From assembly GCA_031382215.1 (NCBI GenBank), contig JANMYQ010000034.1, forward strand, positions 1-64,000: a DNA stretch of 64,000 nucleotides. The letters are read 5' to 3'. The stretch's first letter is position 1; every line of letters begins with the position of its first letter. This document shows positions 18,198-27,343 of the stretch, piece after piece. The notes beneath the pieces are model-generated. The model was not told the origin of the DNA, made no database searches, and was given only the letters and a program-made list of their open reading frames with translations. Position numbers and translations under genes: made by a program. Source of the DNA: LGRD01 sp031382215. GTDB taxonomy: Bacteria; Pseudomonadota; Gammaproteobacteria; Burkholderiales; Burkholderiaceae_C.

Positions 18198-19132
18198 GCC
18201 AGCAACTCCTGCACGCTGCTCAGCGTGCTTGGGTCGAGCACATTGCCCGACACCGCCTGCGGGTCGATGCGTTTGACCATGCCCGCCAATGTCTTGCCGG
18301 GACCGCATTCGATGATGTGGCTCAGACCGCGGGCGCGAATCGCCAACACCACCTCGACCCAGCGCACCGGGCCGAAAGCTTGGCGATATAGCGCATCGCG
18401 GATCGCCACGGCATCGGTCTGCACTGCCACGTCGATGTTGTTCAGCACCGGGATCTGCGGCGCGGCAAAGTGCGTCGAGGCGAGCTTTTCCTTCAGGCGT
18501 TCGGCGGCCGGTTTCATCAAACTCGAATGGAACGGCGCCGACACCGCCAGCGGCAAGGTGCGCTTGGCACCCTTGGCCTTGAGCAGCTCGCAGGCCTTGT
18601 CGACACCGGCCTGGGTGCCGGCGATCACGGTTTGTTTCGGGTCATTGAAGTTGGCGGCAGCCACGGCTTCACCGGTGGCCTCGGCTGCTTCGGCGCAGCC
18701 TTGGCGCACCACGTCGGCGTCCAGGCCCAGGATCGCCGCCATTGCGCCCACGCCCACCGGCACGGCGTCCTGCATGGCCTGGGCGCGAAAGCGCACCAGC
18801 GGCAGCGCGTCCTTCAATGTCAGCGCGCCAGCGGCGACCAGCGCCGTGTATTCACCGAGCGAGTGCCCGGCCACCAGCGAAGGCGTGCGCCCGGTATGCG
18901 CGAGCCAGGCCCGGTAGCAGGCGACGCCTGCCGTCAGCATCACCGGCTGGGTGTTGGTGGTCAGGTCGAGTTGTTCCTTGGGGCCCTCGCGGATCAGGCG
19001 ATCCACGTCTTCGCCCAGCGCGTCGGACGCTTCAGCCAGCGTCTGGCGCACGGCGGCGTTGTCGCCCCAGGCGTCCAGCATGCCCACGGCCTGCGAGCCC
19101 TGGCCAGGAAACACGAATGCGAAGTCGGTCAT
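18194..19132 (-). CDS. fabD: Malonyl-CoA:ACP transacylase FabD
   Basis: Transfers malonyl groups from CoA to ACP. It has the N-terminal FVFPGQGSQ motif, the nucleophile serine in AGHSLGEY (S91), and the partner histidine in the SAPFHSSLM segment. The start at 19132 gives the canonical N terminus MTDFAFVFPGQ and a normal 312-residue protein. It lies 34 bases after fabH and overlaps fabG. Confidence 0.97.
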   Translation of the reverse strand: MTDFAFVFPGQGSQAVGMLDAWGDNAAVRQTLAEASDALGEDVDRLIREGPKEQLDLTTNTQPVMLTAGVACYRAWLAHTGRTPSLVAGHSLGEYTALVAAGALTLKDALPLVRFRAQAMQDAVPVGVGAMAAILGLDADVVRQGCAEAAEATGEAVAAANFNDPKQTVIAGTQAGVDKACELLKAKGAKRTLPLAVSAPFHSSLMKPAAERLKEKLASTHFAAPQIPVLNNIDVAVQTDAVAIRDALYRQAFGPVRWVEVVLAIRARGLSHIIECGPGKTLAGMVKRIDPQAVSGNVLDPSTLSSVQELLA

Positions 19133-19166
19133 CGCCGCTGTTTTTGAGTCAAGGGTCTGATCGGGG

Positions 19167-20144
19167 TCAGAAGTCGAGCAGCACCGCGCCCCAGGTAAAC
19201 CCGCCGCCCACCCCTTCGAGCAGCACGGTGTCACCAGCCTTGACCTTGCCGCTGCGCACCGATTCGTCGAGCGCGAGCGGAATCGACGCTGCCGACGTAT
19301 TGCCGTGCTCGTCGACGGTGACGACCAGCCGCTCCGGCGCCAGCTTGAGCTTGCGGGCCGTGCTTTGCATGATGCGAATGTTGGCCTGGTGCGGGATCAG
19401 CCAGTCGATGTCGGCTTCGGTTCGGCCGGCCTTGGCCAGCACTGAGCGCGCCGCGTCTTCGAGCACGCCGACGGCGAGCTTGAAGACCGCCGGGCCGTCC
19501 ATCCTGAGCAGCGGATGCCCCATCACCTTGCCGCCGGCCACGGTGCCCGGGGTACACAGGATGTTGGCGTAGCGGCCATCGGCCCGCAGTTCGCTGGCCA
19601 GAATGCCCGGCTGATCGCTGGCTTCGAGCACCACGGCTCCGGCGCCGTCACCGAACAGCACGCAGGTGGTGCGGTCCTTGAAGTCGAGGATGCGCGAGAA
19701 CACCTCGGAGCCGATCACCAGCGCCTTCGCTGCAGCGCCAGTTCGGATCATCGAATCGGCCACCGTGAGCGCGTAAACAAAACCCGAACAAACCGCCTGG
19801 ATGTCGAACGCGGCGCAGCCGTGCACGCCGAGCTTGTTCTGCAGGATGCATGCGGTGGACGGGAAGATCATGTCCGGCGTCGAAGTTGCCACGATGATCA
19901 GGTCAATGCTGGTCACGTCACAGTCGGCAGCCTCCAGGGCCGCCCGCGCAGCAATGAGCGCCAGGTCGCTGCACACCACATCGGGCGCCGCAAAGTGGCG
20001 CGCGCGAATGCCGGTGCGCTCGACGATCCAGGCGTCCGAGGTCTCTACGCCGTCCAGCGCCAATCGGGCCGCCAGCGCCTCGTTGCTCACGCGGTTGGGC
20101 GGCAGGCAACTGCCGGTGCCGGTGATGCGCGAGAAGCCCTTCAT
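19167..20144 (-). CDS. fabH: 3-oxoacyl-[ACP] synthase III FabH
   Basis: Initiates fatty-acid synthesis by condensing acetyl-CoA with malonyl-ACP. The catalytic triad is visible as C119 (AVCSGF), the histidine of IPHQANIR, and the asparagine of HGNTSAAS. The start at 20144 (MKGFSRITGTG) gives a 325-residue protein of family length; the longer frame upstream overlaps plsX. Only a weak ribosome site is seen. The final GGGFTWGAVLL matches the family C terminus. Confidence 0.97.
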   Translation of the reverse strand: MKGFSRITGTGSCLPPNRVSNEALAARLALDGVETSDAWIVERTGIRARHFAAPDVVCSDLALIAARAALEAADCDVTSIDLIIVATSTPDMIFPSTACILQNKLGVHGCAAFDIQAVCSGFVYALTVADSMIRTGAAAKALVIGSEVFSRILDFKDRTTCVLFGDGAGAVVLEASDQPGILASELRADGRYANILCTPGTVAGGKVMGHPLLRMDGPAVFKLAVGVLEDAARSVLAKAGRTEADIDWLIPHQANIRIMQSTARKLKLAPERLVVTVDEHGNTSAASIPLALDESVRSGKVKAGDTVLLEGVGGGFTWGAVLLDF

Positions 20145-20157
20145 CTCGGGTGAGCGT

Positions 20158-21297
20158 TCATGCGGACAGGGTTGAATCGGCTGCCAGACTCGCAGTTGAA
20201 AGTTCGGCAGTTGTCTCCGGGGCGGGAATGGCTGCCAGGGATTCCAGGATCTTGTCGTGGACCCGGGCGAGCAACCCGTTTCGGGCCGCATCATAAGCCC
20301 GATTCAACGCCTGCTCGAAAGCGAACGCGTCGGCCGAGCCGTGGCTCTTGAACACCAGGCCGCGCAATCCGAGCAGCGCCGCGCCGTTGTAGCGGCGGTA
20401 GTCGACGCGCGCCTTGAAGTGGTTCAGCACCGGCAGCGCGACGATGGCCGCCAGCTTGGTGAACACGTTGCGCTTGAATTCTTGCTTGATGAAGCTGGAC
20501 AGCATCGACGCCAGGCCCTCAGCCGACTTCAGCATCACGTTGCCGACGAAGCCGTCGCACACCACGAGGTCGGTCGTGCCCTTGAAAATGTCGTTGCCCT
20601 CCACGTTGCCGTGGAAGTTGAGTTGCCCGCAGGCGGCAGCAGCACGCAGCAGAGTGGCCGCTTCGCGCACTGCTTCGCTTCCTTTGATCGCCTCTTCGCC
20701 GATGTTGAGCAAGCCGACGCTGGGGTTGTGCTTGCCTTCGACGGCCGAGACCAGCGCGCTGCCCATCACCGCGAACTGCAGCAGATGCTCGGCCGTGCAG
20801 TCGACGTTGGCACCCAGGTCCAGCTCGGTGGTGTAGCCATCGCGCTCGTTGGGCATCACCGAGGCGATGGCCGGGCGGTCGATGCCTTCGAGCGTTTTCA
20901 GCACGTAGCGCGACAAGGCCATCAACGCGCCGGTGTTGCCGGCTGAGACGCAGGCCTGGGCAACCGACACGCCGGTCGCGTCGGGCTTGACCAGGCTGAT
21001 GGCGATGCGCATCGACGAGTCTTTCTTGCGCCGCAGCGACACCTCGAGCGGGTCGTGCATCTCGACCACTTCGTTGGCCTCGACGATGGTGCAGCGCGGC
21101 CACGCAGCGGCCGGGGCCAGGGCCTTGGCGCGGCCGACCAGCATCAGTTCGGCTTCGGGGTGCGCGGCCAGGAAGGCCTTGCAGGCGGGGAGCGTGACCG
21201 ACGGGCCGTGGTCGCCTCCCATGCAGTCCACAGACAGCCGAACCACGCTGAGCGGGGCGGCCTGCGGCGCTTTGGATGACGCAGACGGTTCGGTCAT
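20158..21297 (-). CDS. plsX: Phosphate acyltransferase PlsX
   Basis: Makes acyl-phosphate from acyl-ACP for phospholipid synthesis. The N-terminal VDCMGGDHGP signature is clear, and SAGNTGALMALS and CDGFVGNVMLKSAEG are conserved blocks. The ATG at 21297 was preferred to a TTG three codons upstream; about 20 residues precede the conserved start. The 379-residue length is a little above the family norm because of Ala/Ser-rich ends. It links rpmF to fabH in the usual order. Confidence 0.95.
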   Translation of the reverse strand: MTEPSASSKAPQAAPLSVVRLSVDCMGGDHGPSVTLPACKAFLAAHPEAELMLVGRAKALAPAAAWPRCTIVEANEVVEMHDPLEVSLRRKKDSSMRIAISLVKPDATGVSVAQACVSAGNTGALMALSRYVLKTLEGIDRPAIASVMPNERDGYTTELDLGANVDCTAEHLLQFAVMGSALVSAVEGKHNPSVGLLNIGEEAIKGSEAVREAATLLRAAAACGQLNFHGNVEGNDIFKGTTDLVVCDGFVGNVMLKSAEGLASMLSSFIKQEFKRNVFTKLAAIVALPVLNHFKARVDYRRYNGAALLGLRGLVFKSHGSADAFAFEQALNRAYDAARNGLLARVHDKILESLAAIPAPETTAELSTASLAADSTLSA

Positions 21298-21378
21298 GGC
21301 AGCCAATGGGTCATCTGCCGCAGGCGCGGCACGCGTCGCCGCGCAAAGGCGGAGACGGCGGTGACAGGCGGCGTGTGC

Positions 21379-21561
21379 TTACGCGTCGGCCTTCGTCTTC
21401 AGCACCTTGCGCCCGCGGTAGAAACCGTTCGGGCTGATGTGGTGGCGCAGATGCGCTTCGCCGGTGGTCGGCTCGATGGCGGTGCCCGGGGTGTTCAGGG
21501 CATTGTGAGCGCGGTGCATGCCGCGCTTGGAAGGGGACTTCTTGTTCTGTTGAACGGCCAT
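21379..21561 (-). CDS. rpmF: 50S ribosomal protein L32
   Basis: A 60-residue basic protein with the typical MAVQQNKKSPSKRGMHRAH N terminus and the HHISPNGFYRGRKV C terminus. The zinc-binding cysteines of some L32 proteins are absent, as in many proteobacteria. A strong AGGAG ribosome site lies seven bases before the ATG. It leads the fatty-acid operon from the promoter at 21667-21694. Confidence 0.97.
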   Translation of the reverse strand: MAVQQNKKSPSKRGMHRAHNALNTPGTAIEPTTGEAHLRHHISPNGFYRGRKVLKTKADA

Positions 21562-21666
21562 GGTTATCTCCTGTTGCCCTGCGTCCTGACGCTCTGCGAA
21601 GAGCCAATGCTGCCAGCTTGCCCAAGGAGACGAGCACCTTGATTCCCACCTGGCGGAAAACCTGTG

Positions 21667-21694
21667 ATTCTAGCATGTACGGCGAGATTGTCCC
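21667..21694 (-). promoter_or_regulatory. Putative sigma-70 promoter of rpmF-plsX-fab operon
   Basis: On the minus strand GGGACA (21689-21694) and TAGAAT (21667-21672) are 16 bases apart. They lie in the 150-base gap between yceD and rpmF and would start a transcript about 100 bases before rpmF. Confidence 0.5.
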
Positions 21695-21711
21695 CATGGC
21701 CTCGCCCGCTG

Positions 21712-22266
21712 CTAGTTCAGGGGACCGCCTTGCTTGAGGGCCGCCAGCGCGGCGAACGGATGGACCGGATCGAGCTCCGGTTCTGCCGCCCCGCCGGGGG
21801 CCAGCAGCGGCGCCGGGCACACCGGGTGGCGCGGCACCAGCGGCAAGGCCAGCAACAACTCGTCTTCCACCAGTTCGCGCAGGTCGAGCGCACGCGTGAG
21901 AGCAAGCACGTCGTCCTCGCTGTCGGCGTCCAGCTGCGCGGCGGCGTCTTCGCCGGGCACGAAGTGGAACCAGCGGTCAAGCGCAATGTCGGTGGGCACC
22001 GGCTGCAAGCAGCGCTGGCACTCGAGCTTCAAATTGGCGCGGGCCTGCAGGTGTAGCCAGTTCTGTGCCGGCGCACCGCGCGCTGCGCGCTGTTCGCCGC
22101 GAGCGCTCCAGGAAATCACGTCGCTCTCGACTGGCGGGGCCTCGGTGTGCAGCATGTCGGCCAGGCGTTCGAACAGGCGCAGTGGCCAGTCGCCGCCCAG
22201 CTCGCCCGCGTCGCCAGCGAGCGCCTGCACGTCGAGTCGAAGGGGGTCTAAAACACGTGCTGACAT
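21712..22266 (-). CDS. yceD: YceD/DUF177 family protein
   Basis: A 184-residue protein of the YceD family, whose E. coli member affects accumulation of 23S rRNA. The family hallmark LECQRCLQPV (about residues 101-110) with its CxxC pair is present, and the acidic C-terminal segment LDLRELVEDELLLALPLVPRH is typical. The start at 22266 gives the usual N terminus. The yceD-rpmF pairing is widely conserved. It faces maf, divergently, across only 38 bases. Confidence 0.93.
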   Translation of the reverse strand: MSARVLDPLRLDVQALAGDAGELGGDWPLRLFERLADMLHTEAPPVESDVISWSARGEQRAARGAPAQNWLHLQARANLKLECQRCLQPVPTDIALDRWFHFVPGEDAAAQLDADSEDDVLALTRALDLRELVEDELLLALPLVPRHPVCPAPLLAPGGAAEPELDPVHPFAALAALKQGGPLN

Positions 22267-22304
22267 GGGCGCAGTGTACGACGCACGATGTGACAATCCG
22301 GGCC

Positions 22305-22907
22305 ATGACGAATGGTCCCGCACTGATCCTGGCCTCCACCTCGCGCTACCGCCAGGAGCTGTTGTCACGGCTGAGGCTGCCGTTCACGGTTCGCGCGCCA
22401 GAGGTCGACGAAACCCCGCGCGCGGCCGAGACGCCCGCGGCGCTCGCGCAACGCCTGGCGCTGGCCAAGGCACGAGCTGTGTCGGTGCTGAACCGTGCCG
22501 CCGTCGTGATCGGATCCGACCAGGTGGCCGACCTGGACGGCGCGCCCATCGGCAAACCCGGCAGCCACGCGCGCGCCGTCGAGCAGTTACGCGCCATGAG
22601 CGGGCGCAGCGTGGTGTTCCAGACTGCGGTGGCAGTCGTCTGCGAAAGCACGGGCTTCGTCGGCGCGGCGCTGGTGCCGGTTCGGGTGCGTTTTCGTGTG
22701 CTGGCCGACGCCGAAATAGAGCGCTACCTGCACGCCGAACAACCTTACGACTGCGCCGGCAGTGCGAAGTCGGAAACCCTGGGCATCGCGCTGCTCGACG
22801 CGATCGAGTCCGACGACCCGACAGCGCTCGTGGGCCTGCCGCTGATCAAGACCTGCGCACTGCTTCGCCAGGCCGGCATCGACCCGCTGGCCAACCCCGC
22901 TCTGTGA
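22305..22907 (+). CDS. yceF: Maf-family nucleotide pyrophosphatase, YceF type
   Basis: House-cleaning pyrophosphatase. Motifs include LILASTSRYRQELL, APEVDETPR (residues 31-39), IGSDQV and CAGSAKSE. The APEVDETPR and LVGLPLI patterns fit the YceF subgroup, reported to hydrolyse 7-methyl-GTP, better than the dTTPase subgroup (YhdE). 200 residues, usual length. The ATG at 22305 gives the canonical N terminus; the open frame extends upstream only because it overlaps yceD on the other strand. The next gene's GTG start overlaps the stop codon. Confidence 0.93.
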   Translation: MTNGPALILASTSRYRQELLSRLRLPFTVRAPEVDETPRAAETPAALAQRLALAKARAVSVLNRAAVVIGSDQVADLDGAPIGKPGSHARAVEQLRAMSGRSVVFQTAVAVVCESTGFVGAALVPVRVRFRVLADAEIERYLHAEQPYDCAGSAKSETLGIALLDAIESDDPTALVGLPLIKTCALLRQAGIDPLANPAL

Positions 22908-23683
22908 GCACAACGCCCGCCCAGCCCGCCGGGGCGCTGTACCTGGTGCCGAACACGCTCGACTTCGGGACCCAGGCCCCACTCCCGGACCTGCAGGAAC
23001 TGCTGCCGCTGGGCGTCATCCGCACCGCCGCTCGGCTGAACCACTGGGTGGCCGAGAGCGCCAAGTCGACGCGCGCATTTCTGAAGCGGGTCGATGCGGT
23101 GGTTCCCTTGTCGACGCCGCTTCAGGCACTGTTAATCGTTGAATTGCCGCGCCCGCAAAAGGGCGGTTCGCATGGGGCGGGGCCGTTGCTGCAGCCCTTG
23201 CTCGCTCCGGCGTTGTTGGGCCATGACGTGGGATTGATTTCGGAAGCCGGTCTGCCTGCCGTGGCCGACCCGGGCGCCGCGCTCGTTCAGGCGGCGCATG
23301 GCCTGGGAATCCGCGTCGTCGCGCTGCCGGGCGCCAGTGCTTTATTGCTGGCCGTGGCCGCGAGCGGGTTGAACGGGCAGAGTTTTGCGTTCGTCGGCTA
23401 CCTGCCGGTAGAGCCGGCCGAGCGGGCCGCGCGCATCAAACAACTCGAAGCCCTGTCTCGCCGCGAGCGCCAAACCCAACTGATGATTGAAACGCCCTAC
23501 CGCAACGAAGCCTTGCTGGGCGCCTTGCTGGCGCACCTGCAGCCGGGCACACGGCTGTCTGTGAGTTGCGGGCTGACCCTGGCTGGCGGATTCACCCGCA
23601 CAGACACGGTTGCGGCCTGGAAGGCCCGCCCTTCAGATCTGCCTGCAGACGTGCCCGCGGTCTTTGCCCTGCTGGGCAGCTGA
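22904..23683 (+). CDS. SAM-dependent methyltransferase, RsmI-like (tetrapyrrole methylase fold)
   Basis: A 259-residue protein starting at a GTG that overlaps the maf stop codon (GTGA). It has the N-terminal LYLVPNTLDFG strand, the SAM-binding region GLISEAGLPAVADPGAALV (about residues 108-126), ALPGASALLLAVAASGL and FVGYLP, all like RsmI, the 16S rRNA C1402 2'-O-methyltransferase. It is divergent from classic RsmI in length and in the ISEAGLP motif (usually ISDAGTP), so it may be the RsmI paralogue common in Burkholderiales, with unknown target. The frame is open for 1.1 kb upstream, but that part is antisense to yceD. Confidence 0.83.
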   Translation: MSTTPAQPAGALYLVPNTLDFGTQAPLPDLQELLPLGVIRTAARLNHWVAESAKSTRAFLKRVDAVVPLSTPLQALLIVELPRPQKGGSHGAGPLLQPLLAPALLGHDVGLISEAGLPAVADPGAALVQAAHGLGIRVVALPGASALLLAVAASGLNGQSFAFVGYLPVEPAERAARIKQLEALSRRERQTQLMIETPYRNEALLGALLAHLQPGTRLSVSCGLTLAGGFTRTDTVAAWKARPSDLPADVPAVFALLGS

Positions 23684-23711
23684 TCCGTCGGGCCGGGCTC
23701 CTATCAGGGCA

Positions 23712-25253
23712 TCAGGGCGTCACTTCTTCCACCTTGCGCGCGCCGAACAGCGCCGCGACCTTCTTCTTGGATTTGATGTTGGGCGAGAAGCTGCGCGCCG
23801 TCGTGGTGGCCTTGCTCTCCCACGCCGGTTGCGCGGTTGCCGAGGCGGGCTCGTAAGGCTGATCGAAGAATGGGTCGCTGGACACGCGCGGAGCGGCCGG
23901 CGGCACACTGCGCACTGCCGATGGCGCACGCGCTGGGCGCTCGTCGTCAGCCTCAGGCCGCACACGCTCGTTGTAGGCGCGGCGCGGGCGTTCTTCTTCC
24001 AGCTCAAGCGGCTCGAGCTCGATCTTCTTGCGGATCAGCTTTTCGATGTCGCCGATCAGCCGCGCGTCGTCGCGCGAGACCAAGGTGACGGCCAGGCCCG
24101 ACGCGCCGGCACGGCCGGTGCGGCCGATGCGGTGCACGTAGTCTTCGGCGTTGAACGGCACGTCGAAGTTGAAGACCGCCGGGAGGTCCACGATGTCGAG
24201 CCCGCGCGCCGCCACGTCGGTGGCGACCAGCACGTCGACCTCGCCGCGTTTGAACGCGTCGAGCGCTTTCAAACGCTCGTCCTGCGACTTGTCGCCATGC
24301 AGCGCGTTGGTGCGCAGTCCGTCGCGCTCGAACGATCGCGCCAGTCGCGCGCAGCCCAGCTTGGAGTTGACGAAGATGAGCGCCTGCGTGATGGCGCGGC
24401 CCTTCAGCAGCTTGAGTACGGCGCTGCGCTTGTCGTCGGTGGCGACGCTGAAGAAGCGCTGCTCCACGTTGGTGGCGGTCGCGTTCGGGCGCGCCACTTC
24501 GACCAGGATCGGGTCTTGCAAGTAACTCTCGGCCAGCCGCTTGATCTCGGGCGAGAAAGTGGCCGAGAACAGCAAGGTCTGGCGTGTCTTGGGCAGGTAG
24601 CTAAGGATGCGCTGCAGGTCGGGCAGGAAGCCGATGTCGAGCATGCGGTCGGCTTCGTCGAGCACCACGTACTCGACCTGGTTCAGCACGCAGTTCTTGG
24701 CCTCGATGTGGTCGAGCAACCGCCCCGGCGTGGCCACCAGGACTTCGACGCCGGCCTTCAGCTCGGCCGTCTGCGGCTTCATGTCGATGCCACCGTAGAC
24801 CACCGCAGTACGCAGTTTCGAGTGCTGCGCGTAACCCTTGAGGTTGGTGGCCACCTGGTCGGCCAGTTCGCGCGTGGGCGCAATCACGAGCGCGCGCACC
24901 GGGTGGCGGGCGGGCGACATGCTGGCGTTCTCGTGGCGCAGCATCTTGTGCAGCAGCGGCAGCGAGAACGCGGCCGTCTTGCCGGTGCCGGTCTGGGCCG
25001 CGCCCATCACGTCGCGGCCGGCCAGCACGATCGGAATCGCCTTGGCCTGGATCGGCGTCATCGTGGTGTAGCCTTGGTCGGCCACCGCACGTTGCAGGCT
25101 TTCGGCCAGGCCGACGCTCGAAAACTCCAGCGAAACGGGAGCCGAAATGTGACCTTCGACGTCGTCTAGAGGGGTGGATTCGCCGCGGGTCTGTGGCTCG
25201 GTCACTGTCTCGGTCGTTGCTTCGGTCGGAGCTTCGGTCTGTGTTTCGGTCAT
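23712..25253 (-). CDS. DEAD-box ATP-dependent RNA helicase, RhlE-like
   Basis: RNA helicase of 513 residues. Motifs in order: Q motif with TPIQAKAIP, I AQTGTGKT, Ia PTRELADQ, Ib TPGRLLD, II DEAD, III SATF, IV LIFVNSK, V ATDVAARGLDI, VI HRIGRTGRAG. A basic, low-complexity tail of about 130 residues ends FSPNIKSKKKVAALFG. The SxxFS and sequence pattern place it in the RhlE/SrmB group of rRNA-related helicases. The start at 25253 yields an N-terminal Thr/Glu-rich segment. It is divergent from rfbB across a 98-base gap. Confidence 0.93.
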   Translation of the reverse strand: MTETQTEAPTEATTETVTEPQTRGESTPLDDVEGHISAPVSLEFSSVGLAESLQRAVADQGYTTMTPIQAKAIPIVLAGRDVMGAAQTGTGKTAAFSLPLLHKMLRHENASMSPARHPVRALVIAPTRELADQVATNLKGYAQHSKLRTAVVYGGIDMKPQTAELKAGVEVLVATPGRLLDHIEAKNCVLNQVEYVVLDEADRMLDIGFLPDLQRILSYLPKTRQTLLFSATFSPEIKRLAESYLQDPILVEVARPNATATNVEQRFFSVATDDKRSAVLKLLKGRAITQALIFVNSKLGCARLARSFERDGLRTNALHGDKSQDERLKALDAFKRGEVDVLVATDVAARGLDIVDLPAVFNFDVPFNAEDYVHRIGRTGRAGASGLAVTLVSRDDARLIGDIEKLIRKKIELEPLELEEERPRRAYNERVRPEADDERPARAPSAVRSVPPAAPRVSSDPFFDQPYEPASATAQPAWESKATTTARSFSPNIKSKKKVAALFGARKVEEVTP

Positions 25254-25307
25254 CCACTGATTATCGCCGTTACGCGTCTGGCGGGGAATGCGTCGAATTC
25301 CGGCCAC

Positions 25308-25313
25308 TAGAAT
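25308..25313 (+). promoter_or_regulatory. Candidate -10 element of the rfb operon
   Basis: TAGAAT sits 39 bases before the rfbB start codon in the only gap between the divergent helicase and rfb genes. No convincing -35 is seen. The same heptamer TAGAATC recurs upstream of three other operons here. Confidence 0.35.
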
Positions 25314-25351
25314 CAGCGGGTTTTCCCAGGCCCGTCACGGGGCAAGACTTC

Positions 25352-26419
25352 ATGATCCTCGTCACAGGTGGTGCCGGCTTCATCGGCGCAAATTTCGTTC
25401 TGGACTGGGTGGCCGGCACCGACGAGCCAGTGCTCAACCTCGACGCGCTCACCTACGCCGGCAACCTGGAAAGCCTGAGTTCGCTGGCCGGCAACCCGCG
25501 GCACGTGTTCGTGCATGGCGACATTGCCGACCGCCCGCTGCTGGACCGGCTGCTGGCCGAACACCGGCCGCGCGCCGTGCTGCACTTTGCCGCCGAAAGC
25601 CATGTGGACCGCAGCATTCACGGGCCGGGCGCATTCATCAAGACCAACGTCGAAGGCACGTTCAACCTGCTCGAAGCCACCCGCGCGCACTGGGCAGCGC
25701 TGCCTGCGGCCGACAAGGCGGCATTCCGCTTCCACCACGTTTCCACCGACGAGGTCTACGGCTCGCTCGGCGCAGGCGACCCGGCATTCACCGAAACCCA
25801 CCCGTTCGAACCCAACAGCCCCTATTCAGCCAGCAAGGCCGCCAGCGACCACCTTGTGCGCGCCTGGCACCACACCTACGGGCTGCCGGTGGTGACCACC
25901 AACTGTTCGAACAATTACGGCCCATACCACTTCCCCGAAAAGCTGATCCCGCTGATGATCGTCAACGCCCTGGCTGGCAAGCCGCTGCCGGTCTACGGCG
26001 ATGGCCAGCAGGTGCGCGACTGGCTGTACGTGAAAGACCACTGCAGCGCCATTCGCGAAGTGTTGGCACGCGGGCGGGTGGGCGAAACCTACAACGTGGG
26101 CGGCTGGAACGAAAAGCCCAACATCGAGATCGTCAAGACCGTCTGCGCACTGCTCGACGAAATGCGGCCGAGTGCCGCCGGCCCGCACGCCCGGCTGATC
26201 ACCTATGTGACCGACCGCCCCGGCCACGACCGCCGCTACGCGATCGACGCCCGCAAGATCGAACGCGAACTGGGCTGGAAACCGGCCGAGACCTTCGAGA
26301 CCGGCATACGCAAGACGGTGCGTTGGTACCTCGACAACGCCGACTGGGTGGCGCATGTGCAGTCGGGTGCCTACCGCGACTGGGTGGCCACGCAGTACAA
26401 CGACCGGGCCACGGCCTGA
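25352..26419 (+). CDS. rfbB: dTDP-glucose 4,6-dehydratase
   Basis: Second step of dTDP-L-rhamnose synthesis. Extended short-chain dehydrogenase of 355 residues with NAD motif TGGAGFIG (about 5-12), catalytic STDEVYGSLG (T-D-E triad) and YSASKAASDHL with the Y/K pair. GPYHFPEKLIPLMI and the FETGIRKTVRWYLDN C terminus are characteristic. The ATG at 25352 gives the family N terminus MILVTGGAGF. It starts the rfbBDAC group and is transcribed away from the helicase gene. Confidence 0.97.
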   Translation: MILVTGGAGFIGANFVLDWVAGTDEPVLNLDALTYAGNLESLSSLAGNPRHVFVHGDIADRPLLDRLLAEHRPRAVLHFAAESHVDRSIHGPGAFIKTNVEGTFNLLEATRAHWAALPAADKAAFRFHHVSTDEVYGSLGAGDPAFTETHPFEPNSPYSASKAASDHLVRAWHHTYGLPVVTTNCSNNYGPYHFPEKLIPLMIVNALAGKPLPVYGDGQQVRDWLYVKDHCSAIREVLARGRVGETYNVGGWNEKPNIEIVKTVCALLDEMRPSAAGPHARLITYVTDRPGHDRRYAIDARKIERELGWKPAETFETGIRKTVRWYLDNADWVAHVQSGAYRDWVATQYNDRATA

Positions 26420-26426
26420 ACCCCGC

Positions 26427-27323
26427 ATGAAGATCCTGCTGCTCGGAAAGAATGGCCAGGTGGGATGGGAGCTCCAGCGCGCGCTGGCCCCTCTGGGCGA
26501 GGTGGTGGCGCTGGACTTCGACAGCCCGGGGCCGCTGAGCGCCGACTTCTCCAAGCCTGAATCGCTGGCCGCAACCGTGCGCGCAGTGGCGCCGCAGATC
26601 ATCGTCAATGCCGCCGCGCACACCGCTGTCGACAAGGCCGAGAGCGAACCCGCCCGGGCGCGCGCCATCAACGCCACGGCGCCGGGCGTGCTGGCCCGCG
26701 AGGCGGCCGCCAGCGGCGCCTGGCTGATGCACTACAGCACCGACTACGTGTTCGACGGCAGCGGCAACCTGCCGTGGGTAGAAGATTCGCCCACCGGCCC
26801 GCTGAGCGTGTACGGCCAGACCAAGCTCGAAGGTGAGCAGGCGATCCGCGCCAGCGGCTGCCGGCACCTGATCTTTCGCACCAGCTGGGTCTACGCCGCG
26901 CGCGGCGGCAACTTTGCCAAGACCATGCTCAAGCTAGCACGCGAACGCGATCGGCTGACGGTCATCGACGACCAGATCGGCGCGCCCACTGGCGCCGACC
27001 TGCTGGCCGACCTGACCGCGCACGCGCTGCGCACCGCCAGCGCCCAACCGCAGTTGAGTGGCACCTATCACGCCGTGGCCGGCGGCCAGACCAGCTGGCA
27101 CGGCTACGCCAGCCACGTGATCGCGTACGCGCGGGCTGCTGGCCAGGCCATCAAGGTCGCGACAGAGGCCATCGTGCCGGTGCCGACCAGCGCCTTCCCC
27201 ACGCCGGCGCGGCGCCCAGGCAACTCGCGCCTGGACACGCGCAAGCTGCGCGACACCTTCGGCTTGATGCTGCCACCCTGGCACAGCGGCGTCGACCGCA
27301 TGCTGGCCGAAGTACTGACCTGA
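26427..27323 (+). CDS. rfbD: dTDP-4-dehydrorhamnose reductase
   Basis: Last step of dTDP-L-rhamnose synthesis, NAD(P)H-dependent. 298 residues, with GKNGQVGWEL as the cofactor loop, NAAAHTAVDKAE, HYSTDYVFDG, and YGQTKLEGE carrying the catalytic Y and K. Late segments RRPGNSRLDTRKL are also typical. The ATG at 26427 is seven bases after the rfbB stop. The start further upstream would only extend into rfbB. Confidence 0.96.
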   Translation: MKILLLGKNGQVGWELQRALAPLGEVVALDFDSPGPLSADFSKPESLAATVRAVAPQIIVNAAAHTAVDKAESEPARARAINATAPGVLAREAAASGAWLMHYSTDYVFDGSGNLPWVEDSPTGPLSVYGQTKLEGEQAIRASGCRHLIFRTSWVYAARGGNFAKTMLKLARERDRLTVIDDQIGAPTGADLLADLTAHALRTASAQPQLSGTYHAVAGGQTSWHGYASHVIAYARAAGQAIKVATEAIVPVPTSAFPTPARRPGNSRLDTRKLRDTFGLMLPPWHSGVDRMLAEVLT

Positions 27324-27343
27324 CCCGAGCCGACGCCACCCCC